NCBI GenBank assembly: GCA_964639765.1
Contig: CAZXEN010000001.1
Location: 1 to 64,000, forward strand
Source of the DNA: Scybalousia_A sp964639765
Lineage (GTDB): Bacteria; Bacteroidota; Bacteroidia; Bacteroidales; P3
Direction: 5' to 3'
Length of the DNA: 64,000 nt
The notes under the pieces are model-generated. The model was not told the DNA's origin, did no database searches, and saw nothing but the letters and a program-made list of their open reading frames with translations. Positions 16,683 through 25,768 of this stretch are shown here, piece by piece (the first letter of the stretch is position 1; each line of letters opens with the position of its first letter). The translations under genes were made by a program, and so were the position numbers.

Positions 16683-17666
16683 ATGCAAAAAAAACTCAGC
16701 GTAATAAATAGAATAATAACCATTGTTTTAGTAATATTACTGTTTTCTTGCACAACAAAAGACAATATGAAAGGATTCAACAACCTTTCCTTTGAAGAAA
16801 AGATAGCTCTTTTGGATGCAAACATAAAGAAAGACCCAGACAACGCAGACCTTTATTATAAAAGAGCCAAACTCTATTACGAAAAAGAAAATACAAAAGA
16901 AGCTCTGTTCAATATTCAGAAAGCAATCTCCTTGGACAAGAAGAATACTGATTATTATATGCTGGAATCTGACATCTTTTTTGCAAGAGGAGAATCTACT
17001 TTGGCTTTCAACTCTCTGAACAATGCTGTAAAGTACGACAACAAAAACAAGGAAGCCTATCTTAAAATAGCAGAGTTGAGTTTCTATCTTAGAGACTACA
17101 ACCGTTCAAGGGAAAACATAGACAAAGCATTGAAACTGGATAAGACCACTCCCGAGGCGTATTTTCTTAGAGGTATGATCTATAAGGAAATAGGAGATAC
17201 ACTCAATGCTGTAAAAGATTATACGAAGGCTATTGAATACAAGTCTGATTACGAAGAGGTTTTTGAAGAGTTGGCAAACATATATGCAGAAAAGGGAGAC
17301 CCTATTGCCATAGAATACTACAAAAGTACCATAAACATCAACCCAAAGAATGTAAATGCTATGTATAACTTGGGTCAATTCTACCAGGACCACAACTCCA
17401 TTCAACAAGCATTGGATATGTACCAAAAAGTCCTGAAGATAAAACCTGATTATGCAAATGCTATATACGCAGTCGGCTATATCAATTATGTATACAAGAA
17501 AGATTATGACATGGCTTTGGATTGTTTCAACAAAACAATAAAAGCAGACAGCACATATTTTGAAGCTTATAGTATGAGAGGAAGTATTTACGAAAAGAAA
17601 GGCAAGACGACCGAGGCAAAAAAAGACTATGAGGCTGCAGACAGTCTAAGAAATCTGTATCAATAA
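16683..17666 (+). CDS. Tetratricopeptide-repeat lipoprotein
   Basis: The 327-aa protein has a lipoprotein signal (IVLVILLFSC, Cys23) and about seven TPR units, for example ADLYYKRAKLYYEKENTKEALFNIQKAISLD, then PEAYFLRGMIYKEIGDTLNAVKDYTKAIEY and VNAMYNLGQFYQDHNSIQQALDMYQKVLKI (the 34-residue period is clear). It is anchored in the outer or inner membrane facing the periplasm and probably scaffolds protein complexes. No partner can be named. Confidence 0.85.
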   Translation: MQKKLSVINRIITIVLVILLFSCTTKDNMKGFNNLSFEEKIALLDANIKKDPDNADLYYKRAKLYYEKENTKEALFNIQKAISLDKKNTDYYMLESDIFFARGESTLAFNSLNNAVKYDNKNKEAYLKIAELSFYLRDYNRSRENIDKALKLDKTTPEAYFLRGMIYKEIGDTLNAVKDYTKAIEYKSDYEEVFEELANIYAEKGDPIAIEYYKSTININPKNVNAMYNLGQFYQDHNSIQQALDMYQKVLKIKPDYANAIYAVGYINYVYKKDYDMALDCFNKTIKADSTYFEAYSMRGSIYEKKGKTTEAKKDYEAADSLRNLYQ

Positions 17667-17696
17667 CAACATTAATTGTTTGTTTTACAACAATAT

Positions 17697-17727
17697 TTTG
17701 CAAGAATCAAAAAAAATAGTATTTTTG
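17697..17727 (+). promoter_or_regulatory. Promoter of the small membrane protein gene
   Basis: TTTG (17697-17700), 19 bp, TATTTTTG (17720-17727). It lies inside the longest open frame, which starts at 17680, and so sets the translation start at 17758. Confidence 0.65.
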
Positions 17728-17757
17728 CAGACCAAAACAAGGATTAAAATAGTATAT

Positions 17758-17979
17758 ATGCTTATAATATCTAAAATATTGGACATAATTTCTCTGTTGG
17801 GAATAGTCTTTCTTTTGATTATGTACTTGTTTATGCACTGGACTTTCACACCGGTATCGCTTACTTTGATAGCTGTTTTGTTTATAAGACTTGTCGCTCA
17901 AACAATCAAATCAAGATATTTTGAACAGCAGTACAACAATCTGAAAAAGAAAACACAGGATATTGTAGACAGCCTTTAA
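17758..17979 (+). CDS. Small two-helix membrane protein, unknown function
   Basis: From the ATG at 17758 the product is 73 aa with two hydrophobic helices (ILDIISLLGIVFLLIMYLFMHW and FTPVSLTLIAVLFIRLVAQTI) and a charged C-terminal helix. It precedes efp by 42 bp and may be co-transcribed with it. No family recognised. Confidence 0.55.
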   Translation: MLIISKILDIISLLGIVFLLIMYLFMHWTFTPVSLTLIAVLFIRLVAQTIKSRYFEQQYNNLKKKTQDIVDSL

Positions 17980-18021
17980 TAAAGATAATAATAATTTAAT
18001 TACTTAATAAAATAAATATTT

Positions 18022-18585
18022 ATGGCAACAACAGCTGATATAAAAAATGGACTTTGTATTGAAATGAACGGAGATCTACTTTCCGTTGTTGAGTTTTTAC
18101 ATGTTAAACCAGGAAAAGGAAGCGCATTTGTCCGCACAAAACTGAAAAGCTTCAAAACAGGTAGAACAATAGAGCATACTTTCCCTTCAGGAACCAAACT
18201 GGACATCGCAAGAGTAGAAAGAAGACCTTACACATTTTCTTATAAAGACGACTTGGGTTATCATTTTATGCATTCAGAAACTTGGGAAGAAATCACAATT
18301 CAGGAAGATATCATCAACGCACCTCAGTTTCTTATGGAAGGACAACCTGTAGAAATGATAGTACATGCTGATACAGAAACACCTTTGACTTGCGAATTGC
18401 CTCCTTTTGTTGAAATGACTGTAACATATACAGAGCCTGGCGTAAAAGGAAACACAGCAACCAATGCAATGAAAGATGCAACTGTTGATACAGGAGCAAC
18501 TATCAAGGTTCCTTTGTTCATCAATGAGGGTGAAAGAATAAAAGTTGATACCCGTACTGCAGAGTATTCTGAAAGAATCAGATAA
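18022..18585 (+). CDS. efp: Translation elongation factor P
   Basis: The 187-aa protein has the three OB-type domains of EF-P. Domain I carries the loop KPGKGSA, with K32 at the position that is modified or contacts the P-site tRNA in other bacteria; domains II and III include YTEPGVKGNTA and VPLFINEGERIKVDTRT. EF-P relieves ribosome stalling at polyproline. The length is standard. A strong terminator follows at 18633. Confidence 0.96.
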   Translation: MATTADIKNGLCIEMNGDLLSVVEFLHVKPGKGSAFVRTKLKSFKTGRTIEHTFPSGTKLDIARVERRPYTFSYKDDLGYHFMHSETWEEITIQEDIINAPQFLMEGQPVEMIVHADTETPLTCELPPFVEMTVTYTEPGVKGNTATNAMKDATVDTGATIKVPLFINEGERIKVDTRTAEYSERIR

Positions 18586-18632
18586 GTTTTTTTTGACTTT
18601 TCATAATTTTTCATAATCCTATTTTTTTATTT

Positions 18633-18667
18633 AACCTATGAGACTTTGGTCCCATAGGTTGTTTTTT
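18633..18667 (+). terminator. Rho-independent terminator after efp
   Basis: Stem AACCTATG / CATAGGTT (18633-18640 and 18653-18660) with further pairing in the loop, followed by GTTTTTTTG. Confidence 0.85.
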
Positions 18668-18732
18668 TGTTTTTATACCCTGTACCCTGCTCTTTTTGCA
18701 GACACAGACCGAAAATATACTCAATAAAGAGT

Positions 18733-18764
18733 ATTGTCGGGGATAAAATGTTGAAGTAATTTTG
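18733..18764 (+). promoter_or_regulatory. Promoter of feoAB
   Basis: ATTG (18733-18736; one mismatch to TTTG), 20 bp, TAATTTTG (18757-18764), giving a leader of ~22 nt before the ATG at 18791. No obvious Fur box is seen. Confidence 0.5.
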
Positions 18765-18790
18765 CAAAACTAAAATACGGGAATACTAAC

Positions 18791-21199
18791 ATGTTGTTAT
18801 CTGAACTAAAAACGGGCGAAAAAGCGGTTATTGTGAAAGTATCCGGATATGGTGCTTTCAGAAAAAGAATTATAGAAATGGGTTTCATACAAGGAACCGA
18901 GATTGAAGTAATTCTTAACGCTCCTTTGAAAGATCCCGTCAAGTATAGAATAATGAATTTTGAAGTTTCCCTAAGAAGAAAAGATGCTGAAAGCATTGAA
19001 GTTGTTTCTTTGGAAGAAGCCAAGCAAAGTTTTTTGGCAAACAATCCAGAATCTGCTGTGGAAACTTTGGAAAAAGAAGTATCAGAAACAGACTCTACCC
19101 GTACAATGCACAACTTGGCAAGACAAAAATCCAGGATTATCAATGTGGCTTTGATTGGTAATCCAAATTGTGGCAAAACTTCCATATTCAACATTGCTGC
19201 CAACGCCCATGAACATGTAGGAAACTACAGCGGGGTTACTGTTGATGAGAAACAAGGCAAGTTTGTTTTCAACGGATACACCTTTCTTTTGACTGATTTG
19301 CCAGGAACTTATTCCCTAAGTGCCTATTCTCCTGAGGAATTATATGTCCGCAAGCATATAATGGAGAAGAAACCTGACATAATTCTCAACGTTCTGGACT
19401 CTTCCAACCTCGAAAGGAACCTGTATCTTACGATGCAGCTCGTGGATATGGACCTCCGACTGGTGATAGCATTGAATATGTTTGATGAATTGCAAAAAAG
19501 CGGAGACAGACTGGACTATACGCAATTCAGCAAACTTCTTGGCTGTCCTATGATTCCAACAACCGGAAGAACAGGAGAAGGAGTAAAGGAAGTATTTCAG
19601 AAGATAATAGATGTATATGAAGGAAAAGACGTCTCCACTCACCATATTCATGTAAATCATGGAGAAGAAATAGAGAAAAGGATAAAACTTGTAAGAAATT
19701 CTCTTAACGAACACGGCTACACAGACGATATGTCTTCACGTTTTCTTGCGATAAAGCTTCTGGAAAACGACTCTCAGATGGAGCAAAGAATAAAACAGCA
19801 GGACAAAGACGGAGACATTCTGTTATTACGAAACGATATCAGAGACAAATATCAGAAAGAATTCAAGACAGATATTGAAGGAGCCATAACAAATGCAAAA
19901 TACGGTTTCATAAGAGGCGCTCTGAAAGAAGTATATAGAAAGTCCAAGCAGAAAAACATCAACAAAATAACCGAGCAAATAGACAATGTCGTTACAAACA
20001 AGTACCTTGGTTTTCCTGCTTTTATACTTTTTATGTTCATCACCTTCTTCTGCACTTTCTTTATCGGACAATATCCAATGGATTGGATAGATTCTTTGTT
20101 TGGATGGATAGGAAACATTGTAAGCAACAATATGTCTGACGGTCCGTTCAAGGATATGCTGGTAGATGGTGTGATAGGCGGAGTCGGAAGCGTCATTGTT
20201 TTCTTGCCCAACATACTTATTCTATATCTTTTCATTTCTTTCATGGAAGACAGCGGCTATATGGCACGTGCAGCCTTTATCATGGACAAGCTTATGCATC
20301 GTATGGGGTTGCACGGCAAAAGTTTTATCCCTATGATAATGGGATTTGGCTGCAACATTCCTGCCATTATGGCAACAAGAACAATAGAAGACAGAAAATC
20401 ACGTCTGATTACAATGCTTATTATTCCTCTTATGTCCTGTTCTGCAAGAATTCCTGTCTATCTTATCCTGATTGGTGCCTTTTTCCCTTCAAAAGCAGCT
20501 TTGATTCTTTTGATTCTCTATTTTTTAGGTATGGTTTTGGCTGTGATAATGGCAAAAATATTCTCCAAATTCATAGTAAAAGGTGAAAGCACTCCTTTTG
20601 TCATGGAACTGCCTCCTTACAGAATGCCTACAAGTAAAGCCATCATCCGTCATACTTGGGAAAAAGGAAAACAATATCTAAAGAAAATGGGTACTATTAT
20701 TCTGTTTGCCTCCATACTTGTCTGGGCTTTGGGTTATTATCCTAACCACAACAACTACAATACTCCACAACAGCAAATGGAAAACTCATACCTTGGCAAG
20801 ATAGGCAAGACGATAGAACCCGTAATGAAGCCTTGCGGTTTTGAATGGAAACAAAGCGTGTCTTTGCTCAGCGGTGCCTTTGCAAAGGAGATAGTTGCTT
20901 CAACCATGGGTGTGCTTTACTCTTCTGCCGACGAGGGTTCTGAAATAAACGAGAGTGATATTGACAGCAAAGATACCGAACTGAGAATATCAAAAGTAAT
21001 ACACAACAACATGACTCCTCTTTCTGCTTTTGCAATGCTTGTTTTTGTGCTGTTGTACATGCCTTGTCTATCCACCATTGCTGCAATCAAAGGTGAAAGC
21101 GGCAAATGGAAGTGGGCTTTGTTTGTGGTTGTATATACAATATGTCTGGCTTGGATTGGTGCAACATTGGTTTATCAGATAGGAGGTCTCATACTATGA
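18791..21199 (+). CDS. feoB: FeoA-FeoB fusion, ferrous iron transporter
   Basis: The 802-aa protein starts with a FeoA SH3-like domain (residues 1-75, LLSELKTGEKAVIVKV ... EVSLRRKDAESIEVV), followed by the FeoB G domain with G1 GNPNCGKT (123-130), G3 DLPGTYSL and G4 NMFD, and a membrane domain of about eight or nine helices including GFGCNIPAIMATRTI and MSCSARIPVYLI. The two Gate motifs are therefore present. It imports Fe2+ across the inner membrane under anaerobic or reducing conditions. Fused FeoA-FeoB is common in Bacteroidetes. It overlaps the next gene by 4 bp. Confidence 0.95.
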   Translation: MLLSELKTGEKAVIVKVSGYGAFRKRIIEMGFIQGTEIEVILNAPLKDPVKYRIMNFEVSLRRKDAESIEVVSLEEAKQSFLANNPESAVETLEKEVSETDSTRTMHNLARQKSRIINVALIGNPNCGKTSIFNIAANAHEHVGNYSGVTVDEKQGKFVFNGYTFLLTDLPGTYSLSAYSPEELYVRKHIMEKKPDIILNVLDSSNLERNLYLTMQLVDMDLRLVIALNMFDELQKSGDRLDYTQFSKLLGCPMIPTTGRTGEGVKEVFQKIIDVYEGKDVSTHHIHVNHGEEIEKRIKLVRNSLNEHGYTDDMSSRFLAIKLLENDSQMEQRIKQQDKDGDILLLRNDIRDKYQKEFKTDIEGAITNAKYGFIRGALKEVYRKSKQKNINKITEQIDNVVTNKYLGFPAFILFMFITFFCTFFIGQYPMDWIDSLFGWIGNIVSNNMSDGPFKDMLVDGVIGGVGSVIVFLPNILILYLFISFMEDSGYMARAAFIMDKLMHRMGLHGKSFIPMIMGFGCNIPAIMATRTIEDRKSRLITMLIIPLMSCSARIPVYLILIGAFFPSKAALILLILYFLGMVLAVIMAKIFSKFIVKGESTPFVMELPPYRMPTSKAIIRHTWEKGKQYLKKMGTIILFASILVWALGYYPNHNNYNTPQQQMENSYLGKIGKTIEPVMKPCGFEWKQSVSLLSGAFAKEIVASTMGVLYSSADEGSEINESDIDSKDTELRISKVIHNNMTPLSAFAMLVFVLLYMPCLSTIAAIKGESGKWKWALFVVVYTICLAWIGATLVYQIGGLIL

Positions 21200-21384
21200 T
21201 ACAGAACTTGTTGGTTATATTGACTTTGCTGGTTGCCGTATTTGTTTGCACAAGAAAACTTGTCAGAACTCTCAAAGGCAAAGACAATATATGCTCCTGC
21301 GGAAAAGACAAATGCAGGTGCTGTTGTCACTGCTCCAAAACTTTCGAGACCAGACAGTCGGTTTATAACAAAAAAGAAATATAA
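21196..21384 (+). CDS. FeoB-associated Cys-rich membrane protein
   Basis: The 62-aa protein starts with an ATG overlapping the feoB stop (ATGA). One N-terminal helix (MIQNLLVILTLLVAVFVCTRKLV) is followed by a Cys cluster, CSCGKDKCRCCCHCSK. This matches the small Cys-rich proteins encoded after feoB in many anaerobes, thought to assist FeoB or handle Fe2+ or an iron-sulfur cluster. Role inferred from position and cysteines. Confidence 0.8.
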   Translation: MIQNLLVILTLLVAVFVCTRKLVRTLKGKDNICSCGKDKCRCCCHCSKTFETRQSVYNKKEI

Positions 21385-21431
21385 TAATTTTTACGCCATA
21401 TAAGTTATTATAATTGTTCCTTAATACTTTG

Positions 21432-21470
21432 AAGTAGGCTTGTTGTGAAACAATCACCTACTTTTTTCTT
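21432..21470 (+). terminator. Terminator of the feo operon
   Basis: Stem AAGTAGG (21432-21438) with CCTACTT (21457-21463), extra pairing inside, followed by a T-run. Confidence 0.75.
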
Positions 21471-21499
21471 TTTCAACAAGTTAGCCTTCGCAAAAAAAA

Positions 21500-21656
21500 G
21501 AGTTGATTTTTTTTGTAAAAAACCAAGTCTTTTTACCAAAAAGATCAAGACTTTTTTCTCAAAAACGAAGACTTTTTTCAGCAAAACAAATACTTTTAAA
21601 TATGTTTTGGGAATTTTGTCTGTTTTTGGACAAGATTTTCAAAAAAAAGTCTTGTC
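21500..21656. repeat. Phased 21/22-bp repeat array C (7 or 8 units)
   Basis: Cores GAGTTGAT (21500), ACCAAGTC (21522), ATCAAGAC (21544), ACGAAGAC (21565), ACAAATAC (21586), GACAAGAT (21629) and GTCTTGTC (21649) fall on a ~21-bp grid; the 43-bp step between 21586 and 21629 is two periods with a worn unit. The array fills most of the 359-bp gap between the feo operon and the acyl-CoA synthetase. Its last unit overlaps the -33 element of the next promoter. Confidence 0.62.
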
Positions 21657-21681
21657 TTTTCAGTATTTTTCTTTATTTTTG
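21651..21681 (+). promoter_or_regulatory. Promoter of the ADP-forming acyl-CoA synthetase gene
   Basis: CTTG (21651-21654), 19 bp, TATTTTTG (21674-21681). The -33 element is part of the last repeat core of array C. Confidence 0.5.
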
Positions 21682-21743
21682 CAAAATTGAATTGAGACTA
21701 TTTTTCACATTTTTAAGAATAAACAATAAAATATAGAAACAAT

Positions 21744-23807
21744 ATGAGTACAAAAGTAACAAAGGAACTTGTAAATCCAAGAAGCATAGTTGTAGTTGGA
21801 GCAAGTGATGATACAACAAAACCAGGTGGTGCCTTGGTTAGAAACATTAAAGAAGGCGGATTCAAAGGAAACCTTTACACTGTCAATCCAAAAGCAGACG
21901 AAATCCAAGGAATAAAATGCTATCGTCAGGTAGAAGACCTTCCACAAGTTGATTTGGCTGTACTGGCTGTTGCTGCCAAGTTTGCAGAACATACTGTTGA
22001 GGTACTTGCAAGAGAAAAAGGCACAAAAGCTTTTATTATCATATCTGCGGGTTTTGGAGAGGAATCACACGAAGGCAAAGAACTTGAAAACAGAATAGTA
22101 AAAGTTATCGAAGATAACGGTGGCTGCCTTATAGGACCAAACTGCACAGGTGTATTTACTCCTTATCATCACGCTATCTTTTCTCAGCCATTCTCTGAAC
22201 CATCAAAGAAAGGCGTGGATTTTATTACCGGTTCTGGTGCAACAGGTTGTTTTATCATGGATATAGGCAAACAACAAGGATTGCATTTCAACCACTGCTG
22301 GGCTGTTGGAAACTCTGCTCAGTTGGGAATAGAGGATTTGTTGGAATATCATGATGAGGTGTTTGATCCTGAAACATCTTCAAAAGTTATAATGCTTTAC
22401 GTAGAAAACATAAAACAGCCTCAAAAACTTCTTAAACACGCCAAGAGCCTTATAAACAAAGGTTGCAAGATTGTTGCCGTAAAGGCTGGTAGCAGTGCTG
22501 CCGGTTCACGTGCTGCTTCTTCCCACACAGGAGCTTTGGCTACTGATGATGTTGCTGTTGATGCCTTGTTCCGCAAAGCAGGTATTGTACGCTGCTATGG
22601 CAGAGAAGAACTTTGTACTGTTGCTGCCATATTCACTTATCCTCGTTTTGAAGGAAACAATATTGCCATCATCACTCATGCTGGTGGTCCTGCTGTTATG
22701 CTTACTGATGCTTTAAGCAAATGTGGAATGAATATTCCAAAGATAGAAGGAAAAGTTGCAGACGAACTTCTTGCCAAACTGTTCCCGGGTTCTTCTGTTG
22801 CAAATCCTATTGACTTTCTTGCTACAGGAACTCCAGAACAGTTGGATACTATTATAGAAACCGTGGATAAACAAATGCCTGAGATTGACGCTATGTGTGT
22901 AATCTTCGGTACTCCTGGATTGGTTAAGAACTATGATGCTTACAATGTTATACATGAAAAGATAAATTCTTGCAAAAAGCCTATTTTCCCTATACTTCCT
23001 TCCACTCTTGTTGCAGGAGACGAAGTAAAAGACTTCGTAAACAAAGGTCATACTTATTTTCCTGACGAAACGGTGTTTGGAAACGCTGTCAGCAGAATAG
23101 TTGCTACTCCTTCTCCAGCAACAGAGGAAGACCTTGTAAAAATAGATGTGGATAAGATAAGAAAAGTCATAGACTCATGCGAAAACGGTTACATTGACGT
23201 AAAGAAAGCCAATGAGTTGTTTGACATAGCCGGTATTTCCCACTACAATGACATCTCTTCTGACAACGAACAGGAAATTGTTGATTTTGCAAACAAAGTC
23301 GGCTATCCTGTAGTTATGAAGGTTGTGGGTCCTGTTCATAAGAGTGATGTTGGAGGTGTGTCTCTTAACGTAAAAGATGAAGAAAGTGTAAGAAGAGAAT
23401 TCCAGCGTCTGATAAAAATAAAAGACACTTACGCTGTACAATGCTATCACATGTACTTTGGAACAGAGATTTATATCGGAGCTATTCGTACTCCAATGTT
23501 TGGTCATCAAGTTCTTTGCGGATTAGGCGGTATCTTTATCGAAGTGTTGAAAGATGTAAGAAGCAACCTTGCTCCTATTGGAATAAAAGAAGCAAAGGAA
23601 ATGATCAAATCTTTGAAAGGATACAAGATTATTCAGGGAGTCAGAGGTCAGGAAGGAGTAAATGAAGACCTTTACGCAGACCAGATTGCAAGAGTCTCAG
23701 CTCTTGTACAAGCAGCTCCTGAAATTGCAGAAATGGACCTTAACCCGTTGTTGGGAACAAAGGATACCATCGTTGCAGTCGATGCCCGCATCAGAATAGA
23801 GAAATAA
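21744..23807 (+). CDS. ADP-forming acetate/acyl-CoA synthetase (alpha-beta fusion)
   Basis: The 687-aa protein has a CoA-binding domain (SIVVVGASDDTTKPGG, residues ~14-29), a succinyl-CoA-synthetase-like domain with the phosphorylated His in SSHTGALAT (~253-261), and an ATP-grasp domain from ~residue 455 (NGYIDVKKANELFDIAGI, GYPVVMKVVGPVHKSDVGGV). The family makes acetate or a related acid plus ATP from acyl-CoA, ADP and phosphate, a step of fermentation. A ligase running in the reverse direction is also possible. Length fits the alpha-beta fused form. Confidence 0.9.
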   Translation: MSTKVTKELVNPRSIVVVGASDDTTKPGGALVRNIKEGGFKGNLYTVNPKADEIQGIKCYRQVEDLPQVDLAVLAVAAKFAEHTVEVLAREKGTKAFIIISAGFGEESHEGKELENRIVKVIEDNGGCLIGPNCTGVFTPYHHAIFSQPFSEPSKKGVDFITGSGATGCFIMDIGKQQGLHFNHCWAVGNSAQLGIEDLLEYHDEVFDPETSSKVIMLYVENIKQPQKLLKHAKSLINKGCKIVAVKAGSSAAGSRAASSHTGALATDDVAVDALFRKAGIVRCYGREELCTVAAIFTYPRFEGNNIAIITHAGGPAVMLTDALSKCGMNIPKIEGKVADELLAKLFPGSSVANPIDFLATGTPEQLDTIIETVDKQMPEIDAMCVIFGTPGLVKNYDAYNVIHEKINSCKKPIFPILPSTLVAGDEVKDFVNKGHTYFPDETVFGNAVSRIVATPSPATEEDLVKIDVDKIRKVIDSCENGYIDVKKANELFDIAGISHYNDISSDNEQEIVDFANKVGYPVVMKVVGPVHKSDVGGVSLNVKDEESVRREFQRLIKIKDTYAVQCYHMYFGTEIYIGAIRTPMFGHQVLCGLGGIFIEVLKDVRSNLAPIGIKEAKEMIKSLKGYKIIQGVRGQEGVNEDLYADQIARVSALVQAAPEIAEMDLNPLLGTKDTIVAVDARIRIEK

Positions 23808-23825
23808 CTATATACATAAATTGCT

Positions 23826-24110
23826 ATGAACAAAATGACTTTAAAAAACTTCTTTATGATGTTCCTTGCTGGTTTGCTTATAATCGCAATGATGATTATA
23901 ATTGGAGCAACAGCTGAAGAAAACGGAGTAATATATTGGTTAGGATTAACTATCGTTTGTGCTGCGGTTATTTTCATTTTGTATGAGACTGTGCAGATTT
24001 CAAACAAGCTAAACAACACCAATAATGAACTTAACAAATTGAAAGAACAGTTAAAGCAACTTGTTCCTCCTGCAAACGAGAACAAACCTGAAGAACATAA
24101 AGAGGTTTAA
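23826..24110 (+). CDS. Small membrane protein with coiled-coil tail, unknown function
   Basis: The 94-aa product has two helices (FFMMFLAGLLIIAMMIIIGA and GVIYWLGLTIVCAAVIFIL) and a coiled-coil C-terminus (KLNNTNNELNKLKEQLKQL). It lies between the acyl-CoA synthetase and dapF with short gaps (18 and 6 bp) and is probably in their operon. No family recognised. Confidence 0.6.
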   Translation: MNKMTLKNFFMMFLAGLLIIAMMIIIGATAEENGVIYWLGLTIVCAAVIFILYETVQISNKLNNTNNELNKLKEQLKQLVPPANENKPEEHKEV

Positions 24111-24116
24111 GAATCA

Positions 24117-24944
24117 ATGACCTTGTATTTTTACAAATATGAAGGTGCAGGCAATGATTTTATAATTATTGACAACAGAAACTTGAATATTGCCTTGGAC
24201 GAAGAGAAAATCAAATCTCTTTGTCTAAGGCATTTTGGTATAGGAAGCGATGGTTTGATGCTGTTGGAAAACATCGAAGCAGAGGATTCAAAAGACATTG
24301 AAAAGAATACAGGAAACATGGACTTTGCCATGCGTTTCTACAATCCAGATGGAAGCAGTGGCATGATGTGTGGAAATGGTGGAAGATGTATTGTAAGATT
24401 TGCAAAAGATATTAAAGCAATTAAGGGAAACACCACGACATTTCTTGCTCCGGACGGAATACACAGTGCCGAGATACTTGCAAACGGAGATATATCTCTT
24501 AAGATGAAAGATGTAAATACTTGGGAAACCTATCCTGACGGCTATTGGATGGACACAGGAACTTCGCATTTTGTGGTCAAAAGCGAGGATGTCAGAAACG
24601 AAGACGTTGTCTTGAAAGGCAGAATTTTGAGATATGACGAGAGATTTTTGCAGCACAACGGCACAAACGTAAATTTCTATACTGAAATCAAGAACAACAG
24701 CCTCTTAGTCAGAACCTATGAACGAGGAGTGGAAGACGAGACTCTTGCATGCGGCACAGGTATCACCGCCACCGCACTCTGCTATGCGATAGACAAGGAC
24801 TTCAAGGACGGAGACTATACTATCAATGTAGCAACCCTGCACAACAACCTTAGTGTCAAGTTCCAAAAGAAACAAAACCTCCTTATCAACATTCACCTCA
24901 CAGGTCCCGCCACCAAAGTCTTCGCAGGAGAAATAAAAATTTGA
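24117..24944 (+). CDS. dapF: Diaminopimelate epimerase
   Basis: The 275-aa enzyme interconverts LL- and meso-diaminopimelate for lysine and peptidoglycan synthesis. The two catalytic cysteines are visible in MMCGNGGRC (~residue 80) and LACGTG (~218). Other marks are the N-terminal KYEGAGNDF, IGSDGL, and ERGVEDETLACGTGITA. It is the last conserved gene before the restriction-modification island, which begins 26 bp downstream. Confidence 0.96.
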   Translation: MTLYFYKYEGAGNDFIIIDNRNLNIALDEEKIKSLCLRHFGIGSDGLMLLENIEAEDSKDIEKNTGNMDFAMRFYNPDGSSGMMCGNGGRCIVRFAKDIKAIKGNTTTFLAPDGIHSAEILANGDISLKMKDVNTWETYPDGYWMDTGTSHFVVKSEDVRNEDVVLKGRILRYDERFLQHNGTNVNFYTEIKNNSLLVRTYERGVEDETLACGTGITATALCYAIDKDFKDGDYTINVATLHNNLSVKFQKKQNLLINIHLTGPATKVFAGEIKI

Positions 24945-24970
24945 GAAGAAATATACAACAACAAAATGTT

Positions 24971-25765
24971 ATGGATAACGGAATAACAAAAGATAATTGG
25001 AAAAAAAGTGATATTAATATTGATAGTCTTTGGCTGATTAATGAAAGAGACAAAACTGGCAAGCACGCAAATTTCTATCATGGAAATTTTGTTCCTCAAA
25101 TTCCTTATCAACTTATTTCCCGATATACAAAAGAAAATGATATTGTTTTAGAATTATTCTCTGGCAGTGGGACGACATTGTTTGAATGTGAGAAGTTAAA
25201 CAGGCGTTATATAGGTTTTGATATAAATCAGGATATTATAGACTACGTCAATAGTAAGATGGAAAATTCCCAAACAAAATACACTATCATAAATGCAGAC
25301 GTTACAAATACTATAGAATTTAATAAAAACATACAGAAAACTTTGGAACAAAGTGAATATGATCAGTCTATGGTTGATTTTATCATTGCACATCCACCTT
25401 ATTTAGACATAGTTAAATTCACTGAACAAGAAAATGATTTATCCAATATAAAAGATGTTAATCTTTTTATTGAAAAACTTATAACAGCCTTTGACAACAG
25501 TCTGAAATATCTTCCAAAAAACAAGTATTTTGCAGTTGTTATGGGGGATATTTACAAAAACAGTGAAGTAATTCCTATTGGATTTTATGTAATGTATGCT
25601 ATAAAAAAACATTTCAAAGTAAAATTAAAAGGAACAATAGTAAAAAATATTGAAGGGAACAGAGGGAAACTCGGACAACAAAACATTTGGAAATACAGAG
25701 CTTTAATGAGCGATTATTTTCTATTCAAACATGAATATATATTTGTCTTTAAAAAAGATTTTTGA
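24971..25765 (+). CDS. DNA methyltransferase (N6-adenine or N4-cytosine), R-M island
   Basis: The 264-aa protein has SAM-binding motif I LELFSGSGTT (residues 60-69) preceded by a motif X-like PYQLISRY, and catalytic motif IV HPPY (141-144) in the order X-I-IV. The HPPY form leaves open whether the product is m6A or m4C. A C-terminal region (IEGNRGKLGQQNIWKYRALMSDYFLFKHEYIFVFK) resembles the end of this methyltransferase group. The TTG at 24941 would overlap dapF; the ATG at 24971 is preferred. It lies 3 bp before the HNH nuclease. Its A+T content appears higher than in dapF, suggesting transfer. Confidence 0.82.
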   Translation: MDNGITKDNWKKSDINIDSLWLINERDKTGKHANFYHGNFVPQIPYQLISRYTKENDIVLELFSGSGTTLFECEKLNRRYIGFDINQDIIDYVNSKMENSQTKYTIINADVTNTIEFNKNIQKTLEQSEYDQSMVDFIIAHPPYLDIVKFTEQENDLSNIKDVNLFIEKLITAFDNSLKYLPKNKYFAVVMGDIYKNSEVIPIGFYVMYAIKKHFKVKLKGTIVKNIEGNRGKLGQQNIWKYRALMSDYFLFKHEYIFVFKKDF

Positions 25766-25768
25766 TTT

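Noticed and set aside
17680..17757. Upstream start of the small membrane protein
   Set aside because: A consensus promoter lies within it (17697-17727).
24941..24970. TTG start of the first island methyltransferase overlapping dapF
   Set aside because: The ATG at 24971 gives a normal family start; the extra ten residues are not conserved-looking.
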